NCBI GenBank assembly: GCA_026545225.1 | Contig: CM048848.1 | Location: 21,430,806-21,494,805, forward strand | Reading direction: 5' to 3' | Source of the DNA: Cornus controversa | Lineage: Eukaryota; Streptophyta; Magnoliopsida; Cornales; Cornaceae | Length of the DNA: 64,000 nt | Shown here: positions 19,746-31,775 of the stretch, piece after piece | How the letters are laid out: each line of letters begins with the position of its first letter | How positions within the stretch are numbered: the stretch's first letter is position 1 | Position numbers and translations under genes: made by a program | Notes under the pieces: generated by a model | Told to the model about the DNA's origin: nothing | Seen by the model: only the letters and a program-made list of their open reading frames with translations | Databases searched by the model: none

Positions 19746-22700
19746 ATGACTGAACCACCACCTCATTTAAAGATCATAACTACCTTAGCTGCCTATTCCT
19801 CTCACCCATTGATATATAAGATCAGTTCCTTTCACTTTACTAATCACAAATCTCCACCTCTACTTTCTTGCAACCCTCTCAGCAACAAAGACTCTACATT
19901 CTCTTGTGCAAAAGATCCATGGCTCCTAAATCCACAGATCTTGCCCTCCTTAGACGATCCCGCATCTCATGGCAAATAAGTTGAGACAACGATTAATGCT
20001 AGAACTCTCAGCCGACTCCATTTGGATGTTCTGGTTAAGCTTCCACACAACTCCAAGGGTTTTGGCCCCGCATTCGTGGAAGAAATGCCTTCCACCATTT
20101 CATCCTTTTATCCCATGGTAGAAAAGCACCTTCTTATCTAGAGTCTCACTACCATCAACGAGTCTCCGACCACCAATTTTCACATCCGCAGCTGGCACTT
20201 GATCAACTTTGAATGGAATGAGTGGGTCGATCGTATCTCTACTTCTAAAAGGAAGATATGGAAGGCTTGTGGTATCTATAATTTCATCTACCTCAGCACT
20301 ATGCCTATGGTCCAAGACAAGTACTTGCTCTGTTCTGCCTCCCTTTTCTAGTCGATTATGACTAACTCTCTCCACCTGCCATGTCAAATGTTTTCCTTTA
20401 TTGTTAGGGATCTTTGTCTAATGACAGGGTTTAAAGTTGTTGGCATCGAGGTTAGATCTTTTTTACCAGAGTTGACTATAACATTCAACTACCCCACCAA
20501 GGCTACGAGGACTAAGGCCACCATATCATCCTGCAGCCATTTTATAAAAGCTATCAGGAAGACTACTGGCCCGGTCGAGAATAATAAGCATATTCTATTT
20601 TTGCTCTACTAGCTCAACAAATGCCTTCTCTGTGTTCTAGGCCTTCAAGTTACCAAGGACGTGCTCCAGATCGCTCTAGCTCTAGCCAAAGGTAAAACCC
20701 TTACTCTAGCCACTTTTGTGCTTTCCCATCTTTATAGAGGTCTTTATGACCTCCTGTCGACCCATTATGTCTGTTTAGGGGAACCTTTCTAGTTACTCTA
20801 GATCTGGCTGAGGGATTATTTCCCCGAGCTGAGTGTGGAAGTGTCTCCCTCAACTAGTGACTCCTTGGTCTCCTTTTATTATGCTTCTACTTTGCCCAAA
20901 GCTCAATCCTTTAAAGAATGTGTCGACTTCTTCCTTCATTGTTGCCATCGCTATACCTCCCAATTGCTTCCTTTTGCTGACTTACCTCAGACTTCTATTT
21001 GGCTTCAAACTCTAACTAGCTCCTCTACCAAACAAGAGTTGGATGACTATAATACATCTTACGCTAGTTTCCTAATAGGCCGAGACCTTCATTATAGCTC
21101 TGCCTCTCTATACTCACCCAATAGTCGTGTGGGTGTTGAATTCTACAATCCTGCTCAACTAGCGAGGTAATTTAGCCTCATTCAAATGATCCCCTTATCT
21201 CTTTATCAATCCTACAACCAAACCTTTGATAAGAGAATTCGATTCCAGGAGGCTAGGCACGTCCTAGACGTGTCTGATAAGAACAAAAATACTGCAGACT
21301 AATTTTGGCTTCAACCCTTCACTCCTCAACCTTAGACCGACCTATTATTTGACACGTGGTGGGCTTCTCACATTGCCTCAGCCATGGACATAAATGAGAC
21401 TCTTCTCTTCCAATGTCTCCTCAATTCCTTCAAGTTTTTGACCCTCAGTTCTTAAAAGGATTAGTCTTCCTTAGTGGTTTTCTCCCAAAAAGATGGGAAG
21501 CCAGCCACAAAGGCTGTTACAGCTCCTACTATCACCAGTGCCCCTGCTACTACCAGGACTGGATCAAAGTCCAAGCATGGTGATTCTCAACACAGATTCT
21601 CTCATTCTTATTTCCTGGACTACTTTCCTTAACCAACTTCTTTGCAGTTCAATCTTCTAGCCATATTGTCAGCGATCAGCCGATCGATCGCACTATAAAC
21701 ATAGATCCACAAGCTGAGGAAATCTAGAGTCGACCTCCACCAAAGGCTGAGGCCCCAAAGCCTTTACCCCATAAGGTAACCTTTTGGCCATTAGTTACTT
21801 GCTTCTTATCTTAAAATTACCACAACTATTCTTCTGTTTCAGCACAAAAGGAAGAAAACCACAACTAAAGGTTCTTTGAAATGCACCAAGCTTATCAAGG
21901 ACCTTTTTACAGACCTTGAATCTGGTTCGGATGACAAACCGTTGGTCAAGAGAAGCAAAAAGGCGGTGAGTTCCATTCCACAGGTACTTCATCTCTTACC
22001 TTTTTACCATTCTATTGATTATTATTGATTTATATCCCTCACTATCCTCTTCTACAGGCCGATGTTGGCATTGCACATCAGGATCAGCCACTTCCTATAG
22101 CAGAAGAGGTCGATTTACCTCTTCCTATCTTTGATGAAAGTGGAAAATCTACCAAGGGTACAAATCCCTTTCTAGGGTCTCTAATAGCTCAACCTATGGC
22201 CTCAGCCACTGGAAATGTGGTCGAGTCCTCTACTCCCGTTAAAGAGGTGTATATTTTTCTTAAAAACCCCTTTACGCTCCTTATTTTTTTCCTCATAATG
22301 CCTTCTATTTTTTCATAAATAAATTCAATCTCTCACTTCGCGACCTGCTAGTTGATCCTTTTTCGCCATAAAGAATTATCTTCAATCCTTGGTTGTCTCA
22401 GTTTTAAAAGACAGCTCATCGACTAGTACCAGTCCCCCCACTACTCTAGTTCCTCTTGCCCAGATATTTAAAGATGATAAGAAGGCCCTCCAAATAATCC
22501 TTGAACGGGACCTCCTACATCTTCCATCTATGGTAAATGAGAACTTGACCTTGCTGGCCACCATCAACCTACATGGGGAACTTTCCTTGGTCATGCAAGC
22601 TATATTTGCTTCTTTTCGGGTATAATTGCCTGTCATGGTCGACTCCATCTCTGAAGCTACCAATATGATTTCCCAGTTTGAGGAAAAGTATCATGCTGAA

Positions 22701-23060
22701 AAGATACTAGGCGCAAAAATCCTTGAGATCGCGGCTGAGTTTGGCCAGCTAGATTAGATGAATGGTAGGCTTGGGAAAGAAGAACAAAGGTTTCAAGAAG
22801 AGCTGGCCCGAGTCGAGGCTGCCAAGGTCGATGTCACTTCTCGGGCTAGTGTTTTGTTAGAGAAAACTGATCAGCTTCCCCCCCCAACATATTACTCTGA
22901 AGGCTGAGCTTCCAGAGCTGAAGAAGAACAAGGTTTTGGCCGAACTCACTCTTCAACAAACCAATCTCTTCTAGGATAACATGAGGTCAAAGTTTGATGC
23001 ACTATAAAGACTGATTGGACTATTTCCAAGGAAAACTTTGTAGTTTTATGAACTGTAGGC
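19746..23060 (+). pseudogene. Antisense gene of the older Tat element with plant mobile domain, decayed
   Basis: On the plus strand, opposite to gag-pol of its element, the sequence encodes an N-terminal leader. A plant mobile domain (aminotransferase-like, PF10536 type) follows at about 20180-21170, with text such as LQVTKDVLQIALALAKGKTL and VLSHLYRGLYDLLS. Next come a basic low-complexity part and a C-terminal coiled coil (about 22640-22850). Candidate introns are 21984-22057 (phase 0) and about 22249-22401 (phase 2); both restore the frame. At least five internal stops occur, mostly TAG in place of TGG or CAG. Plant mobile domains are shared by transposons and host silencing factors (MAIN family). 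Here the gene is part of the retroelement and dead. Confidence 0.7.
21984..22057 (+). other. Candidate intron in the plant-mobile-domain antisense gene, 74 bp
   Basis: Donor CAG|GTACTT and acceptor TTCTACAG|GCC join two in-frame segments in phase 0. The sequence between is T-rich with a stop. Size and phase are similar to the intron at 17448-17523 in the other Tat element. Confidence 0.6.
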
Positions 23061-23235
23061 TGTAACTGATAACATTTTCACATGGTACTTTTGGGTATCT
23101 AAGAAAAAACACTCATTATCAAGCACAAAGACGCAACAAAAATGCAAAACTGAAAGGAATAAAATTAAATAAGAAAATAGGAAAAAAATTAAACCTATAT
23201 TACGCACTTATTTCTCTTAGTGATTTCATAACTAT
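23061..23235. other. Spacer between antisense gene and integrase end
   Basis: A-rich non-coding sequence; nothing recognisable. Confidence 0.4.
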
Positions 23236-23589
23236 GCTACATGCAGATAGGTCAAGTGGCCTAGCTAGACTTCTCTTCTAGCTGCTTAAATATAGTTGGT
23301 CAATATTCCTTTAAGTACATGTCATTGACCGGCCTGGGATGTACTTCTCCATTCATGTCTTTCAATTTGTATGCACCTCGATTAATAATCTCATGAGCCA
23401 AGTAAGGACCATCCCAAGTTGTGGACCATTTACCATAGACTCTATCATGTCTCCCAACTAGCAAGACCACTTTTCATACTAGGTCACCTTCAGTAAATGA
23501 CTTTGACTTAACTCTTTTGTTGTAGGCCTTCATAACTGTTCGATGTGCAAAACACGTCTTTTGTTGTAGGCCTTCATAACTGTTCGATG
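23236..23589 (-). pseudogene. Integrase C-terminus of the older Tat element
   Basis: Minus-strand frames give the AYNKRVKSKSFTEGDLV phrase, then WDGPYLAHEIINRGAYKL and PRPVNDMYLKEY. These are the GPF/Y-type module and end of a Ty3 integrase. Stops replace two Trp codons. It is separated from the rest of integrase by the solo LTR at 23590-25080. Confidence 0.8.
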
Positions 23590-23600
23590 TGCAAAACACG
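23513..23600. repeat. 44-bp exact tandem duplication across an LTR junction
   Basis: 23513-23556 is identical to 23557-23600. The unit contains 33 bp of integrase sequence plus the first 11 bp of the solo LTR that starts at 23590. It therefore arose after, or during repair of, that LTR insertion. Confidence 0.9.
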
Positions 23601-25080
23601 ATAAAATATTATGTAATAGTGTCATTGTTGTTTTACACTTCGACAAAAGAGAATTTATAAAACCAGCAAATACTCTACTAAAATTAGTAAACTGGTGAGT
23701 AGGGGTCGAACCCACAGAGACTACGTTGGTTTCGTTGTTAAACTATCAAGACCTTGTTTAATTTAATTTAAAAAGAATTTGTTTTGTTTTTAAAATGCTA
23801 AAATTAAATGACATAAATAAATGATAGATCCTGGAGAGAGAGAGAGTCCTAGGAATTGACTTCACCACTAACCTCTAACAATGACAATTGTACTAATTTG
23901 GGATGTTTAATCTATGCATCCAGAAAAGAATGGCTACAAGCCCAATTCAATTCTATCAAGATAATTCATTCAACATACAATTAAGCATAACTCGTCTTCA
24001 ATTAGCATGGCCTATACATCTGACTAACTAATGATATGATAACCCATATTTGCTTAGTACGAATTATAAAAACTCTAAATTGAATGATCTGTGAAAACTA
24101 TTGTATAACCTGTCTTAACAAAATCACAGAATTTGAAAAGAACCAAACCCTAATCACTACAAACTTGCATTCATCTACAAGAACAAAAGTAAATATGCAA
24201 TGAAATAATCTATTCAAATCAAAACCAATAGCACAGCTATTGTTTATGTCTTGGTTATACAATCAATGCACAAATTAAAGCATTCCCAAATTAATATACA
24301 ATTTAAAATATTGAAAGACAGGTTAGGGTTACATCATTCCTCGGAATTGTGTTTAGCCGCTCATGATCGGAGGTCTAGGCTTGAACGATTATGAAATCAT
24401 TATCTTCTCGCCTGTAATCATCACGAATCGCCTCTATCTATCTCTATGTATTTCTCCCCTCCAGAATACCTAGTTTTCTCCCCCATTTCACCGTTTTACT
24501 TTGTGAAACAAAACCAATGGGACACCTGGCCTCCCCAAAGTGGCAAGTGCGCATAAAAAAATGGTACTTGCACCTCACAAAGTGGCATTTTCGCCCAAAA
24601 AGTGGTAGCTGAACAAATAGGGCAGAAAGTTGTTGAAAATGTTCGTTTTAGGAAATTTTTGTGAAATATGAAATTGTACATAATCAAATTTCCTTCAACC
24701 AAAAGGAAGTTAGGGTCATTTTGACAATCGTGTACAGAGGTATGGTCTGAATACCAAAATAGATCCAGAACTTTTTAGGCCTGAATTGGCCCAATCTTCA
24801 ATAAGAATAGGCCCATGCTCATTTTCTTCATTTAAATTCATTTCCAGCCCATTTCTTCAGTCCATTTAGTTTGGATCTTCAATATAAACATATCTCTCAT
24901 GGGTCAAGCTTCAGCTTCTTACTAAATGAGCACCATCTATAGCCCAATTTCACCATTATTAATCAGAATTACCCTTAATCACCTGAAATCATAAAAAGAT
25001 TAAAATTATTAATAAAAATAAGAAATAAATATTACTAAGACACTAATTCATATAATTTTAGGGGCATTGAATACGCAACA
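23590..25080 (-). mobile_element. Solo LTR, about 1491 bp, inside the integrase
   Basis: The plus-strand block starts TGCAAAACACG and ends GAATACGCAACA. It interrupts integrase text that resumes on both sides (AHKRK.. to the right, AHRTVMKAYNKRV to the left). No coding domain, PBS or second LTR lies inside. The minus-strand sense starts TGTTGCGTATTC. A 5-bp target duplication is not clear (CGATG against TTCAT), possibly obscured by the 44-bp duplication. The family was not identified. It contains a GGGTCGAACCCACAGAGACT stretch that I associate loosely with plant LTRs. Confidence 0.65.
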
Positions 25081-26240
25081 TTCATTGCTTATCAATCACT
25101 TTTCGCTTGTGGGCTCTGATGTGATCCAAAGCATTCAAGCATATATCATCCAAGTCCTCCAGCTCGATTAGCATAGCGAGATTGTAATCGCTGGTTGTAA
25201 GTTCTGCTGCAATGCAACCCTGGTCAATTGTACATTCAATTCCATACAAAAAATAATATCATGTTCATATGTTAATAAGTACGAACTGACCCCTGTACTT
25301 GTCCTTTTGGAACTCCTGTAAGCCCCAAGGGCCTCTGATAATGACTATTGCCACAACTTTGGCATTTCATCAATCATCTTCTCAATAATCTCAATGAACA
25401 CTTTGTTCAAAGTCTTAGCCTGCCCATTACTTGGGTGTAATAAGGCGTCAATGTTACCATTTTAACCTTCATTTTCTCTCTATAGGCCAGTATCTCTACT
25501 ACTCTAAATACAGTTCCATTATCAACCACAATAGACTCAGGAAGGCTAAAATGATGAAAAATGTGTTTCTTAATAAAATCGATCACTACCTACTGGTGCA
25601 CTGACCGATAAGCCACAACCTCTCCCTATTTGGTAAAATAATCCATAGCCACAATGATCCAGTGATGTCCACCTACTAAAGGTGGATTCATTTTGCCAAT
25701 AAGATCCATGGCCCATCTTCTGAATGGCCACAGTTTAATAATCAGTTGCATTTCCCTGGCAGGGACCCTTTGAATTGGCCTATGCTTTTGGCAGGCAATG
25801 TAACCTTTAGCATATGTTATACATTTTTTAAGATTCCTGGCCAATGATACTCGTACCTTCTAATTAGACAATGTATTTTGATCCCTGCTTGATGAGCTCC
25901 ACAAGTGCTTTCGTGGACCTCAGCTAGAATTCTTAAGGATTCTGTCTTATTGATGCATTGGAGCAATAGTCTATCTTTTGCACTCTTCTTATAGAGATTG
26001 TCAGCCAGTAACAAGTACCTCACGGCCTTTCTTCTGACCTTCCTATCCATACGCTGACTAGGATTCTTTAAAAAATTGATCAAAGGGTATGTCTAATCAT
26101 TGTCTTCTAATGTGTCGATATCTACCACAAATGTATCGACCATAGTTGCATTTCTTGCCTCTGCCTAAGGGAGGTTTCTTCGTGATACTCTGATCAGCCT
26201 CTTAGTCAACCATTCTAGACCCTTACCACTGAGGCTATCT
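25081..26240 (-). pseudogene. Integrase zinc region and catalytic core of the older Tat element
   Basis: Minus-strand text includes the HHCC region (ESTCGAHQAG at about 25890, then CITYAKGYIACQKH near 25800), the first catalytic Asp in RRWAMDLIG (about 25710) and the second in ESIVVDNGT. In the third motif the expected NGQAE reads NGQAK (AAG at 25414-25416), and a 1-nt frameshift precedes it. The catalytic Glu is thus lost. LEDLDDICLNALDHIRAHK near 25110-25170 leads up to the solo LTR. Several stops are also present. Confidence 0.8.
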
Positions 26241-27100
26241 AGGCGAGATCATTCACCTCTTTGTTAAATTCCCTTGGCCAATATTCTAGCTTGACAAATT
26301 CAAATTGTTCCACTAATTGCAGGGCTAATGAATAAAATGGCCTTAACTGCCAGGCTAGGCACTGAAAAATCTTCTGATATTTGGCTAAGAACCAGACTCG
26401 AATCTCCCAATATATGTACATCTCTAACTGACATTTCTAGCCGGATTTCCAAGCCAATAATCACAACCTCATATTCTGCTTGGTTATTAGAGCACTTAAA
26501 ATCCAAGAAGAAAGAAAATGCTATCCTTTTCCCGTTTGGAGAGATGATCATTGTTCCTGCTCTGGCACCGTCGCTGGTACTGGAACCGTTAAACATCAAT
26601 GTCCAAGGAGTTATTAATAGGGCTACTGATTCTAGTTCATCTGAAGTGTATGGATCGATGTCAACCGATGGGTGGTCAACTAGGAACTCAGCCAATGCCC
26701 TACCCTTGACTGATTTTTGCAGGATATAGACAAAGTTGAACTCCATCAAGGCCAATGACCACTTGCCTATTCGGCCTGTGATCAAAGGCCTCGACAACTT
26801 GTATCTGATAAGGTTGGTTTGGAAAATTACATAAACTAATACTGGTAACATGTACACCCTGAGCTTCATAGCAGAAAAGTACAAAGCTAGACATAATTTT
26901 TTGATTAACGTGTATCTATACTCGACTGAGGAGAGAATTCTACTCAAATAATAGAAGGCCTACTCATTTCCTAACTCATTATCCTGGGCCAACATGCTTT
27001 CGATCGACTCCTCAGCTACTGACACATAAAGTCTTAACGACCACTTCCACCTTGGGGACATCACAACTAGTGGATTGGCCAAATATTCCTTTATTTTTTC
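26241..27100 (-). pseudogene. RNase H and archaeal-type RNase H of the older Tat element
   Basis: A 215-codon minus-strand stretch (26947-26300) carries the end of the Ty3 RNase H (SSVEYRYTLIKKLCLALYF, then a GRIGKWSLALMEFNF segment). It continues into the second RNase H (WTLMFNGSSTSDGARAG, CSNNQAEYEVVIIGLE). The normally conserved first Asp of the second domain (usually VDGSS) reads FNGSS here, so that catalytic site is damaged. The tandem RNase H arrangement identifies the Tat lineage. Confidence 0.85.
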
Positions 27101-28000
27101 GAATGCCTATTATCCTTTATTTTTTCGAATGCCTGTTGGTGTTTCTTGTCCCATACGAACTCCTCCTGAGCCTTTAGTTTTAATAGAGGAGAAAATGTGT
27201 TGATCTTCCCAGCATAATTATAGATGAAGCGTCTTCGGAACTTTATTTGGCTGATGAACCATTGAAGCTGTTTCTTATTACTGGGTACCATGACATTCAC
27301 GATCGCCTTGGCCTTATTTTGATCAACCTCTACACCTCATTGATGCACCAAAAATTTCAAGAAATTTCTAGCTGATACTCCAAAAGCACATTTAATTAAA
27401 AGGATTCATCTTCAACTTGTGAGCTTGCATTCTCTCGAAGGTGGCCCTAGGATGTATCAGGTGCTGCATTTTAGTTGATGATTTTACCACCACGTCGTCT
27501 ATATAAACTTCCATGAACTAGCCAATCATATCGTGGAATATGACGTTCATTGCCCTCTGGTAGATGGCCCTACCATTTTTCAAGCCAAAAGGTATGACGA
27601 CCCACTTAAATGTCCCAATTGACTCTAGAAACTTGAATGCCATTTTGCAATGTCTGTTTCTGCTATGTGTATCTGATTATAACCCAAATGTCCTTCCATA
27701 AAAGAAATAATATCATTCTTAGCGGCCGAATCATCAACTGATCGACCATTGACATGGGATACTCATTTTTTGGGGTGGTCAAATTCAAAATTTTGAACTC
27801 AATACACAACTTTAGCTTTCTATTTTTCTTAATTATAGATATCACATTGGATATCCACTCCACATACCTAGCTGTTCGGATAAATCCTGCCTTTAAAAGT
27901 CTCTCTATTTCTTCTTTAACCTTCGATACCACCTCCTAAGACATTCTTCTAGGCGGCTGCTTGTATGGTTTGTACCGTGCACGAATTACATTTTGTGTTC
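27101..28000 (-). pseudogene. Reverse transcriptase of the older Tat element
   Basis: The minus strand encodes KEEIERLLKAGFIRTARY at the start. The catalytic YIDD motif with VVVKS after it is at 27494-27505, and the connection segment is FISQIKFRRRFIYNYAGKIN. The YIDD itself is intact, but multiple stops and frameshifts separate the blocks. An 18-bp duplication of TATCCTTTATTTTTTCGAAT occurs near 27091-27130 inside the gene. Confidence 0.85.
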
Positions 28001-28499
28001 CACTAGCTCTCTTGACAAACCTAACATTTATTCATAGTTCCAAACAAAATAGTCCTTAAATTTTTTCAACAACTTGATTATCTTGACCTGGAATTTAGGC
28101 TCTAAGAGAGTATTAATATATGTAGGCTAAGGATCATCACCTGTCCCCAGATTTACTTGTAGCAAAGGATCTTGCACTTTCTCTTTCAGATCATCTAATT
28201 TTGCCAGAACTGATTCTAAATCTGCCAGTTGTATCGTATCCAATTTCTCCCTGTCAACTACTATCACTTCAGCTATATTGGCTGATAGTTCATGATAAAA
28301 TTATTCTGCTTTGGTAATTCTTTTTTTGACTAAGTATGTTTTTAATTGATCACTGGCGGCCCTATATGCCTGCCTTTTTTTCTCCACTTTATTGGGTTCA
28401 TTTCTCATCATTAACCACTTTTTTTGAATCAAGACTAGGGTAATTGAGCTCTAGCATTGGTCGATATGTTTCATGCAGCAGTTTCTTCACTTCTGAGGC
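28001..28499 (-). pseudogene. Pol linker between protease and reverse transcriptase, decayed
   Basis: Only scattered minus-strand frames with acidic text remain. Position and length fit the protease to reverse transcriptase linker of Tat elements. No domain can be named. Confidence 0.45.
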
Positions 28500-29000
28500 C
28501 ACTAATCACCTCTTCATTATCGCTGAAGTAGGTCGACCCATTTTGTCCGTGCCAACAAACTTGATCGGAACACAAGCTTTATTATATAATATGGCCTCAA
28601 CAGCATAAACTTTAGTCACAAAAGGCTTGTTATTAGCCTCTATTATTTTGACTTCATCTCTAACACATAAGATCAACATTTGATGCAATAATGACTGGAT
28701 ACACATATTGGGGTGAATCTAATCACGTCCCAGAAGCAAGTTATAAGTCAATGTTGATTCAATGATAAAGAAGGCAGTAAATGAAGATCGACCACCAACA
28801 GTGACTTCCAGAGGGATTATTCCTTTAGTGTTTGTGGAACCAGCATTGAATCCAATGATCGCATCATCTATAGGAATTATATCTTCCATGTTCTTCCCTG
28901 AAGCCTTCATTGTGGTTGATACAATGATGTGTACCATTGATCCATTTTCAACCAGAACTCGGTTGACTGGCTAGCCTTCTACCCATACTTTGACATATAA
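28500..29000 (-). pseudogene. Aspartic protease of the older Tat element, catalytic residue changed
   Basis: Minus-strand text PVNRVLVENGSMVHIIVSTT followed by GIIPLEVTVGG and YNLLLGRD matches retroviral-type proteases of Tat elements. The active-site D-x-G reads E-N-G at about 28945-28955, so the catalytic Asp is Glu. No long frame survives beyond the end of the domain. Confidence 0.75.
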
Positions 29001-31640
29001 TGGCCTCAATTGTTGTGTTATAGCCAATGGTGGTCTTTCAAGTAGCACTTTATCAACTGACACAGAACTTTCTTTTGAAATTGGTGGCTTATTGACCGAT
29101 GTTGTCTCCGGTGTAGCTTCTTGCCTTACATGGTTGATTTCAAGCTCAGTAGGATCAATCACTGCACATAACTGGTCAGGTTTTACTTGAAAAATGGCTG
29201 GCAAAATGAATGCCATGTTGCACACAACCTTCTTTGGGAAATTTCTAAAATTGATTCAATATTTTGCCATATGTTTGGGATATTGGTCAGACTGGTCCCC
29301 TTCTTGGGTAGACTATTAATCAGCGAAGGCTATAGATATAGCTATTGTCTTGTCTAAAGAAGGTTCCTGTTCATGACCGTCATCCAACATTACTTTTCCA
29401 TCGGCCTGTTTCTTTCTCAGCTCGGCTCTCTTCTGCTGTATTCTCCACTTCTGAGCCTGAGTGGGGGCTCCTTTTGTACCATGTTTCTAAGAAATTTAGG
29501 GTGGGTCACTCTTGTCCAACGGTAATGGGCAATCACAGGTGGTTTTATTATTCTTGGCGTATGAGAAATGTTTTCCTTCCTTAACCATATTTTTGGCTGA
29601 TCTGGTATTCCTCTCTTAAACCTTGGTGGGTTATAATGAGCAAGAAACCTCTTGTCAAATATCTCCTTGTCTCTGCGTATGGTGACCCCTTCTCATGGTT
29701 CGATTCTTTGGAAGACCAATTGATTTGCAGCCATCTGGCAGGTTGATCCTGAGCGAACACAATCCTCTCATGGACACTTCTCTATATGTTTTGCCCCCTG
29801 GGTCCAATTTCTTATCACCACAAGCCTTGTAATTTGGGTAACATTCTGTTTCAATTAGAGCTAAATGAGTCTCTCATAATTTTTGCTCCAATTCCTCTAT
29901 TATTTTATGATTTGAAGAGCCTAATAGTGCTTCGTTAACCACCCTCGGCTGCTTGTCATTAGCCTTTGGGGCTAGGCTGATCACATTTCTAGAAACAATT
30001 GTAGGAAAAGGGTTGTTGTCGACCCCCATAACCTCCATTTATTTGTCCAAAAATTTCAAGGTACCTTCATCAATCGCTTTCTGCACAATATTACGAAACA
30101 CAATACAATCATTAGTACTATGTGTCTAAGAATTATGGCATTTACAATATTCTTTCTCTTCTCCTCGGTGGCTGATGGGATCTTCTACCCTTTGGGCAAG
30201 GTGATCTGGTGATCTGTTTATCTTCCAATAGATGATGAAAGATCTTATTAGTCACAAACAGATCGAATGAGTAAAATTTACCTACATTGGCCATTCCCCT
30301 TTTAATAGGATTGGCCGATGATGAAGCAGAATGGGAGCCACTAGTGTCTAACTTGACTCTTACTAGACTTTCACATATGTATGGGTTCTTAATGTGGACC
30401 TCGGCTAAATTTTTCACAAGATCTTCATTAATTTTTGTCAAAAATACCTCATAATTGGGATCTTTATAATAAGTCCCATTTGATGAGATTTTCCTTTTTT
30501 TTCCTCATTGAGGTTTGATTCATATCAGGTAGCCCTATCGAAAAGTTAAAATATGTCATGAAATTCTATACCCTCAAACCTTTTCCTATGTTCAATATCT
30601 AAACCATTTAGGGCTAACTTTGCATATTCTGTTTCAGGAAGGATCAGTTAACACTTTAATCGGGCCTTTCTGAACCTTGCTATAAAATTCTCTACCGTTT
30701 CTCCAAGAAATTGACTCAGCCTGGAAAAATCAACCAATGTAGCCTCCAGTTCTGGACCATAAAACTGAGTATGAAATAGTTATTTCATTTGCTGCCAATT
30801 TACTACAGAATTTGGCCTCAATTTGGAATACCAAGTAAAAGTTAAGCCAATCAAAGAATTGGGGAACAACCTTAATTTCCACATCTGGTTAGCACCAGGC
30901 TCTCCACATTGGATTGTAAAGTAGTCGATATACTCTAGTGTTGACTGATTTCCCTCTCCACTAAATGTAGCAAAGTTAGGCATTTCATATCCAGTATGAT
31001 ATTCCAAGAAATCATATTCCCCAGGATAGGGCTTTCTAAAGGTTGGTCGATTAGTCCTTAATCCTAAGGCTCGATAGATATCATCAAATCAGTTTCAAGA
31101 ACATTTGGATTTATTGGTTGCTTATGTTCTTGCCACCTTAATGGTTGGTTATTCTCTGTTTGCCCCCTAGGTGCAGGTGCAATTAGGGAATCTTGTCTTC
31201 TTCCCCTATGGGGATTATCTCCAAGGTCGACTGGACCCATGGAGTCATTTCGAAGGTATACCTATTGTTGCTCATATAGCCATCTGTTCGTGACCTCGTT
31301 TGATAAATGGTTTTTTGCTTCACCAGGCTAAAAATTAATAAACGGTAGGTTGCTTTATACAGAAGGCTGGGGTAAAGGTAATATTAAACCTTTTAATTTC
31401 TTGTCAGTCTGCTGATCCTTCGGTTAATGAGTTTAATCTTGGGTGATAGAGCTCTAAATAATCGGTCTATTTTGGACGATCGATTGTCTTATCATTTCAT
31501 AAATTCGAACATTCGTGTGAACACCAGTCTAGGTGATCTTCGCATCCAATCAACCGATATTGGCGTGAACCTCACCAAGTTGGACACGCATTGTATGTAT
31601 GGTATCCATTAAGAATGCCATATCTGATGGATAGACCGCG
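29001..31640 (-). pseudogene. Gag of the older Tat element, decayed
   Basis: The minus-strand gag domain lies at 31007-30600 (PNFATFSGEGNQSTLEYIDY, KLRLFPNSLIGLTFTWYSKL). The C-terminal nucleocapsid-like motif near 30110 reads CKWHNSWTHSTNDC, the C-x2-H..H-x4-C form seen in Tat gag. An N-terminal low-complexity region extends to about 31640. Numerous stops and frameshifts break it. Together with the LTR at 31776-32948 it shows that the 5' end of the element is on the right. Confidence 0.8.
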
Positions 31641-31751
31641 GGGCCTCCAACAGGCTGAGGAATTTCTTCCTCTTGCTCATCATTGCTAGTGACAGAGTTC
31701 CATTTAGACTTTAGCTTAGGTGGTATATTCTCAATTCTTTAGCACTTTTCA

Positions 31752-31770
31752 GGTCCCACTGGGTGTGCTA
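31752..31770 (-). other. Primer binding site of the older Tat element
   Basis: On the minus strand, TAGCACACCCAGTGGGACC lies a few bases after the LTR end. The form (T)GGCxCxCCCAGTGGGACC is frequent in Tat elements. The first bases are mutated. I do not assign the tRNA. Confidence 0.55.
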
Positions 31771-31775
31771 AAATA

